From assembly GCF_015355625.1 (NCBI RefSeq), contig NZ_JACLAF010000010.1:1-64000 (forward strand): 64,000 bases of DNA. The letters run 5' to 3'. The translations under genes were made by a program, and so were the position numbers. The stretch comes from Tamlana sp. I1 (lineage in GTDB: Bacteria > Bacteroidota > Bacteroidia > Flavobacteriales > Flavobacteriaceae). This document shows, one piece after another, positions 1 to 8,105 of the stretch. Each line of letters begins with the position of its first letter. The stretch's first letter is position 1. A model generated the notes under the pieces. The model was not told the origin of the DNA. It was given only the letters and a program-made list of their open reading frames with translations, and did not search any database.

Positions 1-2
1 AC

Positions 3-197
3 TAAAGAATTCCAAGGAATGGCACTGTAAATTTTTCCTAAATCACTCTCTAAAAATCGGGAGTAATAAGTATTAAAGTTTTCTGTAGAAGATAAAAATG
101 AAAACTCATGCTGAAATTCACTAATTTCCTGCCTGTCGGCAGACAGGTCTGTATTTTCATAAACGTAAGAATAAGAAAACCCCGTTTTTGGCTCTAA
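3..197 (-). pseudogene. possible transposase N-terminal reading frame, cut by left window edge
   Basis: A minus-strand frame stays open from a TGA at 198-200 to the left edge (65 codons). Its edge-proximal part reads ...RFLESDLGKIYSAIPWNSL, which from memory resembles the N-terminus of IS4/IS1182-type transposases (the SDLGKIY..IPW pattern). No ATG lies in the frame; the upstream part runs through the palindrome at 129-147, so the natural start may have been replaced by repeat DNA or may be non-canonical. The family call rests on a short motif. It could also be a chance open frame. Confidence 0.33.
129..147. repeat. short GC-rich palindrome of dispersed-repeat type
   Basis: CCTGTC and GACAGG arms (132-137, 142-147) flank GGCA, and CTGCC/GGCAG offers an alternative pairing. 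It is far more GC-rich than the surrounding DNA. Similar CTGCCTGTCGGCAG palindromes are, as I recall, scattered through flavobacterial intergenic DNA. Function unknown. Confidence 0.5.
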
Positions 198-218
198 TCA
201 GCCTTTTTCGGGGTTTTT
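176..218 (+). terminator. rho-independent terminator-like hairpin
   Basis: A 9-bp stem AAAACCCCG / CGGGGTTTT (176-184, 209-217) encloses a smaller GGCT/AGCC stem and is followed by T residues on the plus strand. It could end a transcript entering from the left, but no plus-strand gene is visible here; short frames end at 30 and 76. The rest of 1-344 shows no supported gene apart from the possible transposase frame. Confidence 0.55.
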
Positions 219-284
219 ATGTACTTAAATTTACGTAAAAACACTTGTATTTACAAGGGATGCGACGTTTTCTGAATGTGCCAC

Positions 285-322
285 AAAAAAAAAACCGATT
301 CAAAATTGAATCGGATTTTTTA
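285..322 (-). terminator. terminator of the acyltransferase gene
   Basis: Stem CCGATTCAA (295-303) / TTGAATCGG (306-314) with an A-run at 285-294, read as a U-run on the minus strand just after the stop codon at 345. T residues on the other side make it potentially bidirectional. Confidence 0.8.
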
Positions 323-344
323 TGAAATTTATATTTTTATTTCA

Positions 345-1604
345 CTACTCACCCATTGCTGCCATTACAGCTGCAGATAAGCGCTTATAAGTTCCATTTA
401 ATAAACGCTCGCGAATTGCATCAAAAGCATCTAAAGTTTCAGCAACATCCTCTAAAGTATGTGTTGCTGTAGGAATTAATCTTAATAAAATTAAACCTTT
501 AGGGATTACAGGATAAACTACGATAGAACAAAATATACCATAATTTTCACGTAAATCGCGAACTAATGCCATAGCTTCAGGAATACTTCCTTTTAAATAA
601 ACAGGTGTTACACAACTTTGTGTTGTCCCAATATCGAAACCACGATCTTTTAAACCAGATTGTAATGCGTTAACATTCTCCCATAATTTGTTTTTTAATT
701 CAGGCATAGTTTTAAGCATTTCTAATCGCTTAAGTGCCCCAACAACCAATTGCATTTGCAATGATTTAGCAAACATTTGAGAACGTAAATTATATTTTAA
801 ATAATCAATTATTTCTTGATCTCCAGCAATAAAAGCTCCTGTACTTGCTAGCGACTTTGCGAAAGTTGCAAAATACACATCGATATCTGCTTGCACGCCT
901 TGCTCTTCCCCTGCTCCTGCTCCAGTAGCTCCTAAAGTACCAAAACCATGAGCGTCATCAACAAATAATCTGAAATTAAATTTCTTTTTAAGAGCAACTA
1001 TCTCTTTTAAACGCCCTTGCTCCCCACGCATACCAAAAACACCCTCAGAAATCACTAAAATTCCTCCACCTGTTTGCTCGGCCATTTTCGTAGCTCGCTC
1101 TAAATTTTTCTCTAAACTATCAACATCATTGTGCTTATAAGTAAAACGTTTACCCATGTGTAAACGCACACCGTCAATAATACACGCGTGAGCATCAACA
1201 TCGTAAACAATAATATCGTCTTTTGAAACCAAAGCATCAATGGTAGAAACCATACCTTGGTAACCAAAATTTAAAAGATAAGCTGCTTCTTTCTTAACAA
1301 ATGAAGCCAATTCATTTTGAAGTTTTTCATGCAAATCGGTATGACCAGACATCATTCTAGCTCCCATTGGATATGCAGAACCGTATTGAGCTGCAGCTTC
1401 TGCATCTACTTTTCTAACTTCTGGATGATTTGCTAAACCTAGATAATCGTTAATACTCCAAGTAATTACATCTTTCCCCTGAAACTTCATACGATTAGAA
1501 ATTTCACCTTCTAATTTAGGAAATACAAAGTATCCTTCAGCTTGAGACGCCCATTTTCCTAGAGGTCCTTTATCCTTATAAATCTTATCAAATAAATCTC
1601 TCAT
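345..1604 (-). CDS. alpha-oxoamine synthase, probable cysteate fatty acyltransferase (capnine synthesis)
   Basis: PLP enzyme of the alpha-oxoamine synthase family (KBL, AONS, serine palmitoyltransferase), 419 aa. Visible features are the cofactor-stacking His139 (DAHACIIDG), the DDAHGFG motif at 216-222 whose Asp binds PLP, and Schiff-base Lys250 in TFAKSLAST. The family condenses an amino acid with an acyl thioester and releases CO2. In Flavobacterium johnsoniae a homologous enzyme joins cysteate to a fatty acyl group to make the capnine backbone of sulfonolipids, needed for efficient gliding. I prefer that role because the next gene upstream on the same strand is a cysteate-synthase-like enzyme. 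Serine palmitoyltransferase or 2-amino-3-ketobutyrate CoA ligase are alternatives that sequence alone does not exclude. A TAATTTTG -7-like element (1737 to 1730, minus strand) may give it its own promoter. Confidence 0.82.
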   Translation of the reverse strand: MRDLFDKIYKDKGPLGKWASQAEGYFVFPKLEGEISNRMKFQGKDVITWSINDYLGLANHPEVRKVDAEAAAQYGSAYPMGARMMSGHTDLHEKLQNELASFVKKEAAYLLNFGYQGMVSTIDALVSKDDIIVYDVDAHACIIDGVRLHMGKRFTYKHNDVDSLEKNLERATKMAEQTGGGILVISEGVFGMRGEQGRLKEIVALKKKFNFRLFVDDAHGFGTLGATGAGAGEEQGVQADIDVYFATFAKSLASTGAFIAGDQEIIDYLKYNLRSQMFAKSLQMQLVVGALKRLEMLKTMPELKNKLWENVNALQSGLKDRGFDIGTTQSCVTPVYLKGSIPEAMALVRDLRENYGIFCSIVVYPVIPKGLILLRLIPTATHTLEDVAETLDAFDAIRERLLNGTYKRLSAAVMAAMGE

Positions 1605-1784
1605 TTATTATAAATCTTATTGCTATTGAAGTTAAGACATTAAAATCACTCCCTTATGCGCTCGTCAAACACGATATAATATGCGTTATCGTATAAAAAG
1701 GTGTGAATTTTGTCTGAAAATTATTGATGCAAAATTAAATATTTATATGCTTTGAACATAATTTTTAACGCTCAATTATTTATA

Positions 1785-1838
1785 AAATAAAAAAAGAGCT
1801 ACTTTTTTACTTTTTAAGTAAAAGGCCAGCTCTTTTTA
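1785..1838 (-). terminator. terminator between the two capnine-pathway genes
   Basis: A perfect 10-bp inverted repeat, AAAAAGAGCT (1791-1800) and AGCTCTTTTT (1828-1837), lies just after the stop of the cysteate synthase-like gene, with a U-run on the minus strand. It suggests that gene is terminated separately, or that read-through into the acyltransferase is limited. Confidence 0.75.
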
Positions 1839-1853
1839 AAGTATAATTTGTGC

Positions 1854-2894
1854 TTATTTTATGTATTGAATGTTCTCTGCGGCAGCGGCATTTACACTAT
1901 CAAAAAAGCCTTGATCGTTCATCCATTTATCACTATAAACCTTACTCATGTATCTTGCGCCATGATCTGGGAATATAATAACTACTTTATCGTTTTCCTT
2001 AAATTCGCCTTCTTCTCCCAACTGCTTAATAGCTTGCATAGCAGCTCCAGAAGTGTAGCCTACAAACATGCCTTCTGTTCTAGCAATCTCTCGGGCTGTG
2101 TGCGCACTTTCCTCATCAGTAACCTTTACAAACTCATCGATAACATCAAAATCTGTAGCACCAGGAATTAAATTTTTCCCTAAACCTTCAATTCTGTATG
2201 GATAAATTTCTTTTTCGTCGAATTCTCTAGTTTCGTGATATTTTTTAATCACAGAACCAAAAGCATCAACACCAATAACTTTTATATTCGGGTTTTGCTC
2301 CTTTAAATATTTAGCGGTACCAGAAATGGTACCTCCTGTTCCACTACAAGCTACTAAATGCGTGACCTTACCTTCTGTTTGATTCCAAATTTCTGGACCA
2401 GTAGAGTGGTAATGTGCATCGATATTTAGCTGATTGAAATATTGGTTAATATAAACAGAACCTTTCATTTCATTGTGTAAACGCTTGGCCACTTCATAAT
2501 AAGAACGTGGATCGTCTGCACTTACATGGGCTGGACACACATAAACTTTAGCGCCCATGGTTTTAAGCATATCTATTTTATCTGGCGACGATTTAGAGCT
2601 TACAGCTAATACACAATCGTATCCCTTAATAATACTTACCATAGCAATACTAAATCCTGTATTACCCGATGTGGTTTCTATAATAGTATCGCCAGGAGAA
2701 AGGATGCCTTTCTTTTCGGCTTGTTCTATAATGTAAAGTGCAATTCTATCTTTTGATGAGTGTCCTGGGTTAAAAGCTTCAACTTTCGCGTAAAAGTCAC
2801 CTTTAAACTTAGAAGTAATCCTATTAAGTTTGACAAGTGGTGTATTACCTACCAAATCTAATACATTTTCAAAAACTTGATTTCTTTGTTCCAT
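1854..2894 (-). CDS. PLP-dependent cysteine synthase/CBS-like enzyme, probable cysteate synthase
   Basis: A 346-aa fold-type II PLP enzyme. Motifs: GNTPLVKL at 16-23, Schiff-base Lys48 in GHSSKDR, phosphate-loop TSGNTG at 75-80, and SGTGGTISG for the PLP phosphate. Overall pattern is closer to cystathionine beta-synthase than to CysK, without a CBS regulatory domain. By itself it could be O-acetylserine sulfhydrylase or cystathionine beta-synthase. Adjacency to an alpha-oxoamine synthase is the layout described for capnine synthesis in Flavobacteriia, where such an enzyme makes L-cysteate from phosphoserine (or a related serine derivative) and sulfite. A TATTTTTG -7-like element (2957 to 2950) precedes it; no good -33 element was found. 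Confidence 0.78.
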   Translation of the reverse strand: MEQRNQVFENVLDLVGNTPLVKLNRITSKFKGDFYAKVEAFNPGHSSKDRIALYIIEQAEKKGILSPGDTIIETTSGNTGFSIAMVSIIKGYDCVLAVSSKSSPDKIDMLKTMGAKVYVCPAHVSADDPRSYYEVAKRLHNEMKGSVYINQYFNQLNIDAHYHSTGPEIWNQTEGKVTHLVACSGTGGTISGTAKYLKEQNPNIKVIGVDAFGSVIKKYHETREFDEKEIYPYRIEGLGKNLIPGATDFDVIDEFVKVTDEESAHTAREIARTEGMFVGYTSGAAMQAIKQLGEEGEFKENDKVVIIFPDHGARYMSKVYSDKWMNDQGFFDSVNAAAAENIQYIK

Positions 2895-2969
2895 AAATGC
2901 TTTTTATAAACCGACATCCATATTAATGGATAATAAGTTTAAAACCGTACAAAAATAAAACAATTTTTT

Positions 2970-5111
2970 CTACTGACCATGATTTCCTTCCAATTCTAAT
3001 AAAAAGGCGTACTCTAAAGCCACTTCTTTTAAGCTCTCAAATCGCCCTGAAGCCCCGCCATGCCCTGAATCCATGTCTGTATGCAATAACAATAAATTAG
3101 AATCTGTTTTCAAGTCTCTAAGTTTAGCAACCCATTTTGCTGGTTCCCAATACTGAACTTGAGAATCATGTAAACCTGTAGTAACTAACATATTAGGATA
3201 ATCTTTAGCTTCAACGTTATCGTAAGGTGAATACGACTTCATGTAGTTGTAATACTCGACTTTGTTCGGATTCCCCCATTCGTCATACTCTCCTGTTGTT
3301 AATGGAATGGTGTCATCTAACATCGTGGTAACCACATCTACAAAAGGTACTGCTGCTAAAACTCCATGATATAATTCAGGATTCATATTAATTATGGCAC
3401 CCATTAGCAAACCTCCTGCAGAACCTCCATAAGCATACAAATGTTTGTTTGAAGTATATTTTTGTTCGATTAAATATTTTGAACAATCTATAAAATCTGT
3501 AAACGTATTCTTTTTGGTTAGTAATTTTCCATTTTCGTACCAATCTCTCCCAAGGTACTCCCCACCTCTTATATGTGCTATCGCGTATATAAAACCACGA
3601 TCCAACAAACTTAATCTTATGGTTGAAAATGACGGGTCGATAGTAGAACCATAAGAACCATAAGCATACTGTAACAACGGATTGCTGCCATCTAATTTTA
3701 TACCTTTTCTATAAACAATAGACATAGGGATTTTTACACCATCTCTAGCGGTTGCCCATATACGTTTCGACTCGTAATTTTCCTTATTAAAATTCCCGCC
3801 AAGAACTTCTTGCTCTTTTTTAATTTCACTTTGTTTAGTTGTAAAATTATAATCGATAACCGAGCTTGGCGATGTTAAAGAATTATAACCAAAACGTAGC
3901 GTATCACTATCGAAATCAGGATTATTCCCGATATAAGCGGTATAAGTTTCACTTTTAAATGGTAAATAATAATCTTCTTTACCATTCCAGTTAATTATAC
4001 GTAATTTATTTAAGCCATTTTCACGCTCGTTAACAACCAAATAGTTTTTAAAAATCTCAAGATCTTCAATTAAAACATCTTCTCTATATGGCAACACATC
4101 AACCCAATTTTCAAGTGCTGTATTGGTTTCTTTTGTTTTTGAAATTTTAAAATTTGTAGCACCATCAGTATTCGAAATAATGTAAAATGAATCCTCATAA
4201 TGTGCAATGCTATATTCTAGATCATCCGTACGCTTTTGAAATATTTTAAAACTTCCATCAGGGTCATCAGCATTTAAAAAACGGTATTCTGATGACAAGG
4301 TGCTTGAAGAACCAATGATGATATATTTTTTAGATTTTGTCTTGTAAACAAAAGTGTTGAAGGTTTCATCTGCTTCATAAAAAACCTCAGTATCACTTGA
4401 ACTATCGGAATGTAATTTATGTTTGAATATTTTATGAGATCGCAGTGTTACTTCGTCCTTCATGGTGTAGTACAAGGTTTTATTATCATTCGCCCATGTT
4501 GCACTTCCTGTGGTGTTTATAATTTTATCTGGATAAATCTCGCCAGTCACCAAATTTTTAATTTGAATGGTGTATTGTCTTCTACTCACTAAATCGGTTG
4601 AAAAGGCTGCTAAAGTATTGTCTGGACTAATAGAAATGCCTCCTAAACTAAAATACGCTTCATCTTCAGCCATTTTATTACAATCGAATAAAACTTCTTC
4701 TTCAGCATCTAAACTTTCTTTTTTACGAACGTAAATAGGATAATCTTTCCCTGTTTCATATTTAGTAATGTACCAATAGCCATTCAATTTATAAGGAACT
4801 GTAGTGTCGACTTCCTTAATTCTAGATTTCATTTCTTCAAATAAGGTTTTCTGAAAATCTTCCGTATGCGCCATCATCGCTTTGGTATACGCATTTTCTT
4901 TGTTAAGATAATCAATCACTTCCGGGTTTTCTCGATCGTTTAACCAGTAGTAATTATCAATCCTATCGTCGTTATGTATACTTAAAGTATGTGCTTTTTT
5001 ATTAGCTATTGGCGCTTGAGCAAGGGCTGTTTTTTCTGTCATCTTATCATTATCTTTACAAGAGTGCGCAAAAATAATGCTTAAGGTTATAATAAAGAGC
5101 TGATTTTTCAT
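2970..5111 (-). CDS. S9A prolyl oligopeptidase family lipoprotein (oligopeptidase B-like)
   Basis: Serine peptidase of the prolyl oligopeptidase family: an N-terminal beta-propeller-like part (about 60-450) and a C-terminal alpha/beta hydrolase. Catalytic triad is visible as Ser564 (GGSAGG), Asp649 (GLHDSQV) and His684 (DSGHGG), numbered from the ATG at 5111. That start is chosen because it begins a lipoprotein signal peptide, MKNQLFIITLSIIFAHSC, with Cys18 as lipidation site; the frame extends 21 codons further upstream without a convincing start. Oligopeptidase B of E. coli is cytosolic, so a lipid-anchored copy points to peptide degradation in the periplasm or at a membrane surface. The 713-aa length fits the family. 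It is divergent from ybaB with a 68-bp gap. Confidence 0.92.
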   Translation of the reverse strand: MKNQLFIITLSIIFAHSCKDNDKMTEKTALAQAPIANKKAHTLSIHNDDRIDNYYWLNDRENPEVIDYLNKENAYTKAMMAHTEDFQKTLFEEMKSRIKEVDTTVPYKLNGYWYITKYETGKDYPIYVRKKESLDAEEEVLFDCNKMAEDEAYFSLGGISISPDNTLAAFSTDLVSRRQYTIQIKNLVTGEIYPDKIINTTGSATWANDNKTLYYTMKDEVTLRSHKIFKHKLHSDSSSDTEVFYEADETFNTFVYKTKSKKYIIIGSSSTLSSEYRFLNADDPDGSFKIFQKRTDDLEYSIAHYEDSFYIISNTDGATNFKISKTKETNTALENWVDVLPYREDVLIEDLEIFKNYLVVNERENGLNKLRIINWNGKEDYYLPFKSETYTAYIGNNPDFDSDTLRFGYNSLTSPSSVIDYNFTTKQSEIKKEQEVLGGNFNKENYESKRIWATARDGVKIPMSIVYRKGIKLDGSNPLLQYAYGSYGSTIDPSFSTIRLSLLDRGFIYAIAHIRGGEYLGRDWYENGKLLTKKNTFTDFIDCSKYLIEQKYTSNKHLYAYGGSAGGLLMGAIINMNPELYHGVLAAVPFVDVVTTMLDDTIPLTTGEYDEWGNPNKVEYYNYMKSYSPYDNVEAKDYPNMLVTTGLHDSQVQYWEPAKWVAKLRDLKTDSNLLLLHTDMDSGHGGASGRFESLKEVALEYAFLLELEGNHGQ

Positions 5112-5149
5112 ATTATATTTTATAAGTACTAAAGTTAGTCTATTTTTAA

Positions 5150-5157
5150 TAATTTTG
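5150..5157 (+). promoter_or_regulatory. -7 element of the ybaB promoter
   Basis: TAATTTTG matches the Bacteroidota TAnnTTTG -7 consensus, 22 bp before the ybaB ATG. No clear TTG -33 element sits at the expected spacing. Confidence 0.45.
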
Positions 5158-5179
5158 TTTAAAATAAAAACCAAGAATT

Positions 5180-5503
5180 ATGTTTGGAGATATGATGAAT
5201 ATGATGGGAAAACTTAAAGAAACCCAACAAAAAGTAGAAGACACAAAAAAGCGATTAAACACGGTGTTAATTGACGAATCTAGCAGTGATGGACTGTTAA
5301 AAATTACATTAACAGCCAATAGAACCATTAAATCTATTGATATTGCTGATGAATTGCTTAATGATAAAGAACAATTGGAAGATTATTTAATTCTAACTTT
5401 AAATAAAGCCATTGAAAAAGCAACCAACGTAAATGAAGCTGAATTGGCTGCCGTTGCTAAAGAAGGGATGCCAAATATCCCTGGGATGGATATGTTTAAG
5501 TAA
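5180..5503 (+). CDS. ybaB: YbaB/EbfC family nucleoid-associated protein
   Basis: A 107-aa protein with the YbaB/EbfC layout: a Met-rich N-terminus ([18 protein letters not shown]), an amphipathic helix, a short beta section with V/L-x-I-T alternation, and a Met/Pro-rich tail ([11 protein letters not shown]). Family members are dimeric DNA-binding proteins that coat the nucleoid. In many bacteria the gene is linked to dnaX-recR; here that linkage is absent. It lies 3 bp before the unknown membrane protein gene, so the two are probably cotranscribed. Confidence 0.9.
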   Translation: MFGDMMNMMGKLKETQQKVEDTKKRLNTVLIDESSSDGLLKITLTANRTIKSIDIADELLNDKEQLEDYLILTLNKAIEKATNVNEAELAAVAKEGMPNIPGMDMFK

Positions 5504-5506
5504 AAT

Positions 5507-6016
5507 ATGAATAAAATTTTCAATAATAAAATTTATAATTTTTTTCCAGACGTTTTTGTATACATTGGTTATATATTAATTCTCACAGGAATAGCTTTTA
5601 TTATTGAAAAAAGTTTTTTCTCAATCTTATTAATCCTTTTGGGAATATTATTCAGCTTTTCATACGTTGGGATTTTAATTGACATGACTAATAATATCTA
5701 TAAAAATTATTTTAGTTTTTTCGGAATTAAAAAGGGCGTTTGGAAAACATATAACAAATTTACAGATATCTGCATTTTAGAATTCAATCAAAAAAATAAA
5801 GGTTACAGTAGAACCGGCCTGGAATTTTCCTCTAAAAAGTTGATTTATCGTATTTGTTTGTTAGACAGTAATCACCAAAATAAAATACTAATTAATGAAC
5901 TAAAAAGCAAAGAAAAAGCTATTGCACAAGCAAAAGAACTCTCTGTAAAAATGAATAAAAGCCTTAATGTTTTCAACCCAACAATTAGCGACTCAACCAG
6001 ATTAAAAAGAAGATAG
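5507..6016 (+). CDS. unrecognised membrane protein, two N-terminal TM segments
   Basis: A 169-aa protein I cannot assign. Residues about 16-36 and 40-60 are strongly hydrophobic and likely form a TM hairpin. The remainder is soluble, Lys-rich and beta-like (70-130), ending in a helical Lys-rich stretch (AIAQAKELSVKMNKS). The pattern of a two-TM hairpin plus a small C-terminal domain recalls PH-like or DUF-type membrane proteins, but no signature is recognisable. Codon use is as AT-rich as its neighbours. Position between ybaB and the NTF2-like gene, with 3- and 7-bp gaps, argues for one operon. Confidence 0.72.
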   Translation: MNKIFNNKIYNFFPDVFVYIGYILILTGIAFIIEKSFFSILLILLGILFSFSYVGILIDMTNNIYKNYFSFFGIKKGVWKTYNKFTDICILEFNQKNKGYSRTGLEFSSKKLIYRICLLDSNHQNKILINELKSKEKAIAQAKELSVKMNKSLNVFNPTISDSTRLKRR

Positions 6017-6023
6017 CTTACCC

Positions 6024-6491
6024 ATGACCAACCAAGCCCTCATAACTGAATTCTACACCGCTTTTGCTGCAGGAAACGCTAAAGCTATGACAGCTTGTTA
6101 TCATGAAGATATTGTATTTCAAGATCCTGTTTTCGGAGTATTAAAAGGTCAAAGAGCCGTAGCAATGTGGAAGATGTTACTCGCTCAAAAAAAATCGAAA
6201 ACTAAAATCACTTTTAACGGTATTGAAGCTACCGAAGAAACAGGAAAAGCAAATTGGATTGCTGAATATGTTTATGGTGCAAAAAAAAGAAATGTTATTA
6301 ATAAAGTAAATGCTCATTTTAAATTTAAAGACGGGAAAATTATTGAACACATTGATACTTTTAATTTGTGGACATGGACTAAACAAGCTATGGGTTTTCC
6401 GGGGTATCTTTTGGGATGGACTTCGTTTATGAAAAACAAAATACAACAAACAACAAATAAAAAACTGGATGCTTTTCTAGGAAAAAACTGA
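6024..6491 (+). CDS. NTF2-like/SnoaL-like protein
   Basis: A 155-aa single-domain protein of the NTF2-like superfamily: N-terminal helices (QALITEFYTAFAAGNAKAMTACYH), then EDIVFQDPVFGVLKG, a typical SnoaL-type opening of the pocket, and a C-terminal DGKIIEHIDTFNLW strand. Such proteins range from ketosteroid isomerase-like enzymes to binding proteins, so the substrate is unknown. It follows the unknown membrane protein by 7 bp and is probably the last gene of the ybaB operon. Confidence 0.85.
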   Translation: MTNQALITEFYTAFAAGNAKAMTACYHEDIVFQDPVFGVLKGQRAVAMWKMLLAQKKSKTKITFNGIEATEETGKANWIAEYVYGAKKRNVINKVNAHFKFKDGKIIEHIDTFNLWTWTKQAMGFPGYLLGWTSFMKNKIQQTTNKKLDAFLGKN

Positions 6492-6647
6492 TTTATTTAC
6501 TGTTTACCTGAAGATTTCACCCTTTCAACCTGTAAACACATAAAATCAAAAATTGTAACATGGCTTTAACATAAATTTCATGTTATGAAAGTAGTGAAAT
6601 TCATATAATTCTTTTATTTTTAGTTTCTAATCTTAAACATAAAAATC

Positions 6648-6977
6648 ATGTTCGAATTATTTCAAAGCGAAGCTAACGAAAAGTATTACTTTCACTTAAA
6701 AGCAAAAAACAGTCAAATTATATTAGCAAGTCAAGCTTATGCCGATACATCTGGTGCTAAAAATGGTATTGAATCGGTTAAAACAAACTGTGCAGACGAT
6801 TCTAAATTTGAGCGTAAAACAGCTGCTAACGGAAAATTTCACTTTAATTTAAAAGCAGCTAACGGGCAAATTATAGGTACTAGCCAAATGTATGCTTCTG
6901 AAGCAGGAATGGAAAAAGGAATTGAGTCTGTGAAAACCAATGCACCTTCTGCAGAAACTGAAGACAAAACAGTTTAA
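6648..6977 (+). CDS. yegP: YegP family protein (two DUF1508 repeats)
   Basis: A 109-aa protein of two tandem DUF1508 units: residues about 8-50 (KYYFHLKAKNSQIILASQAY...GIESVKTN) and 60-100 (KFHFNLKAANGQIIGTSQMY...GIESVKTN). The family is widespread and structurally known but lacks a firm function. It stands alone, 156 bp after the NTF2-like gene, converging on the aldolase gene. The gap before it holds no clear -7 motif. Confidence 0.93.
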   Translation: MFELFQSEANEKYYFHLKAKNSQIILASQAYADTSGAKNGIESVKTNCADDSKFERKTAANGKFHFNLKAANGQIIGTSQMYASEAGMEKGIESVKTNAPSAETEDKTV

Positions 6978-6991
6978 TGTTTCAATAAATA

Positions 6992-8014
6992 CTAAAAACT
7001 ATTTGATTTTAAAATAGTTAAAAACTTTTCATGCATGGTAGCATTATAATTTAAATGTGTTACCATGCGAAGTTTTTTCCCTCCCATAGGTATTATAAAA
7101 ATCTCTTTACCGGCTAGATTTTCAACAAATTTCTTATCATCTACATCGTCATTTAATTCAAAAATAACAATATTAGTTTCTATTGGTTCAACAGATTTAA
7201 CTACTGATAAATCTGAAAGGAGCTCCCCTATTTCTTTAGCCTTTTTATGATCTTCTTTTAATCGCTCTACATGGTTATCTAGAGCATAAATTCCTGCAGC
7301 TGCCAGATATCCTGCTTGCCTCATGTTACCTCCAAATATTTTTCGAATGCGTAATGCATCCTTCATAATTTTCGCATCGCCAACCAAAACTGAGCCAACA
7401 GGACAACCTAAGCCTTTACTTAAACACACCGAAATGGTATCGAAAACCTTACCGTATTGTAGTGTGGTTTGTTTTGTTTCTATAAGAGCATTCCATAATC
7501 GGGCGCCATCTAAATGAAAGCCTAAGTTATTTTCATCGCAAACCTTCCTGATTTTTAAAATCTCGTTAAAATCCCAACAAGCGCCACCACCTTTATTCGT
7601 GGTGTTTTCAACTTCAACCAAACTGGTTTTACTGTAATAATAATCGTCTGGATTAATCGCCTCTTTAACTTGTTCGGCGGTAAACATACCCCGTTTACCA
7701 TCAATTAATTTACAAGAAACACCACTATTAAATGAAGCACCTCCAGATTCGTAATTATAAATATGGGCATATTTATCGCAAATAACTTGCTCTCCAGGAT
7801 TTGTATGTAATTTTATGGCCGTTTGATTGGCCATGGTGCCGCTAGGAAAAAATAAGGCGGATTCTTTACCAAACATAGCGGCCATTTTACTTTCCAATTC
7901 ATTTACCGTTGGGTCTTCTCTAAAAACATCGTCGCCAACTTGGGCATGCATCATGGCGTCCAACATTCCTTTTGTTGGCTTAGTTACCGTATCGCTTCTT
8001 AGGTCTATAATCAT
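6992..8014 (-). CDS. ltaE: low-specificity L-threonine aldolase
   Basis: PLP-dependent aldolase that splits L-threonine and L-allo-threonine into glycine and acetaldehyde in the cytosol. The N-terminal IDLRSDTVTKPT signature, the SGTMANQ phosphate site at 58-64, HLDGARLWNA with the PLP-binding Asp, and Schiff-base Lys200 in CLSKGLGCPVGS are all present. The 340-aa length is normal. It is transcribed away from prfB and converges on yegP with only 14 bp between the stops. Confidence 0.95.
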   Translation of the reverse strand: MIIDLRSDTVTKPTKGMLDAMMHAQVGDDVFREDPTVNELESKMAAMFGKESALFFPSGTMANQTAIKLHTNPGEQVICDKYAHIYNYESGGASFNSGVSCKLIDGKRGMFTAEQVKEAINPDDYYYSKTSLVEVENTTNKGGGACWDFNEILKIRKVCDENNLGFHLDGARLWNALIETKQTTLQYGKVFDTISVCLSKGLGCPVGSVLVGDAKIMKDALRIRKIFGGNMRQAGYLAAAGIYALDNHVERLKEDHKKAKEIGELLSDLSVVKSVEPIETNIVIFELNDDVDDKKFVENLAGKEIFIIPMGGKKLRMVTHLNYNATMHEKFLTILKSNSF

Positions 8015-8054
8015 AATTTACACAAAAGGTAAATCTATAAAATTATGATTAGAA

Positions 8055-8088
8055 TTGTTTTCTCCTGCCCGATTAAATCCTATTTTTG
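8055..8088 (+). promoter_or_regulatory. promoter of prfB
   Basis: TTG (8055-8057), 23-bp spacer, TATTTTTG (8081-8088): a match to the Bacteroidota housekeeping promoter. It predicts a short leader before the ATG at 8106. Confidence 0.65.
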
Positions 8089-8105
8089 TTCAAAAGTAAA
8101 TACAC

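Noticed and set aside
176-218. Possible tRNA-like fold
   Set aside because: It lacks the cloverleaf arms and T-loop sequence; a nested hairpin followed by Ts fits a terminator.
1848-2171. Open frame of 107 codons antisense to the cysteate synthase-like gene
   Set aside because: The minus-strand frame has clear PLP enzyme motifs; the antisense frame shows no domain and is a shadow.
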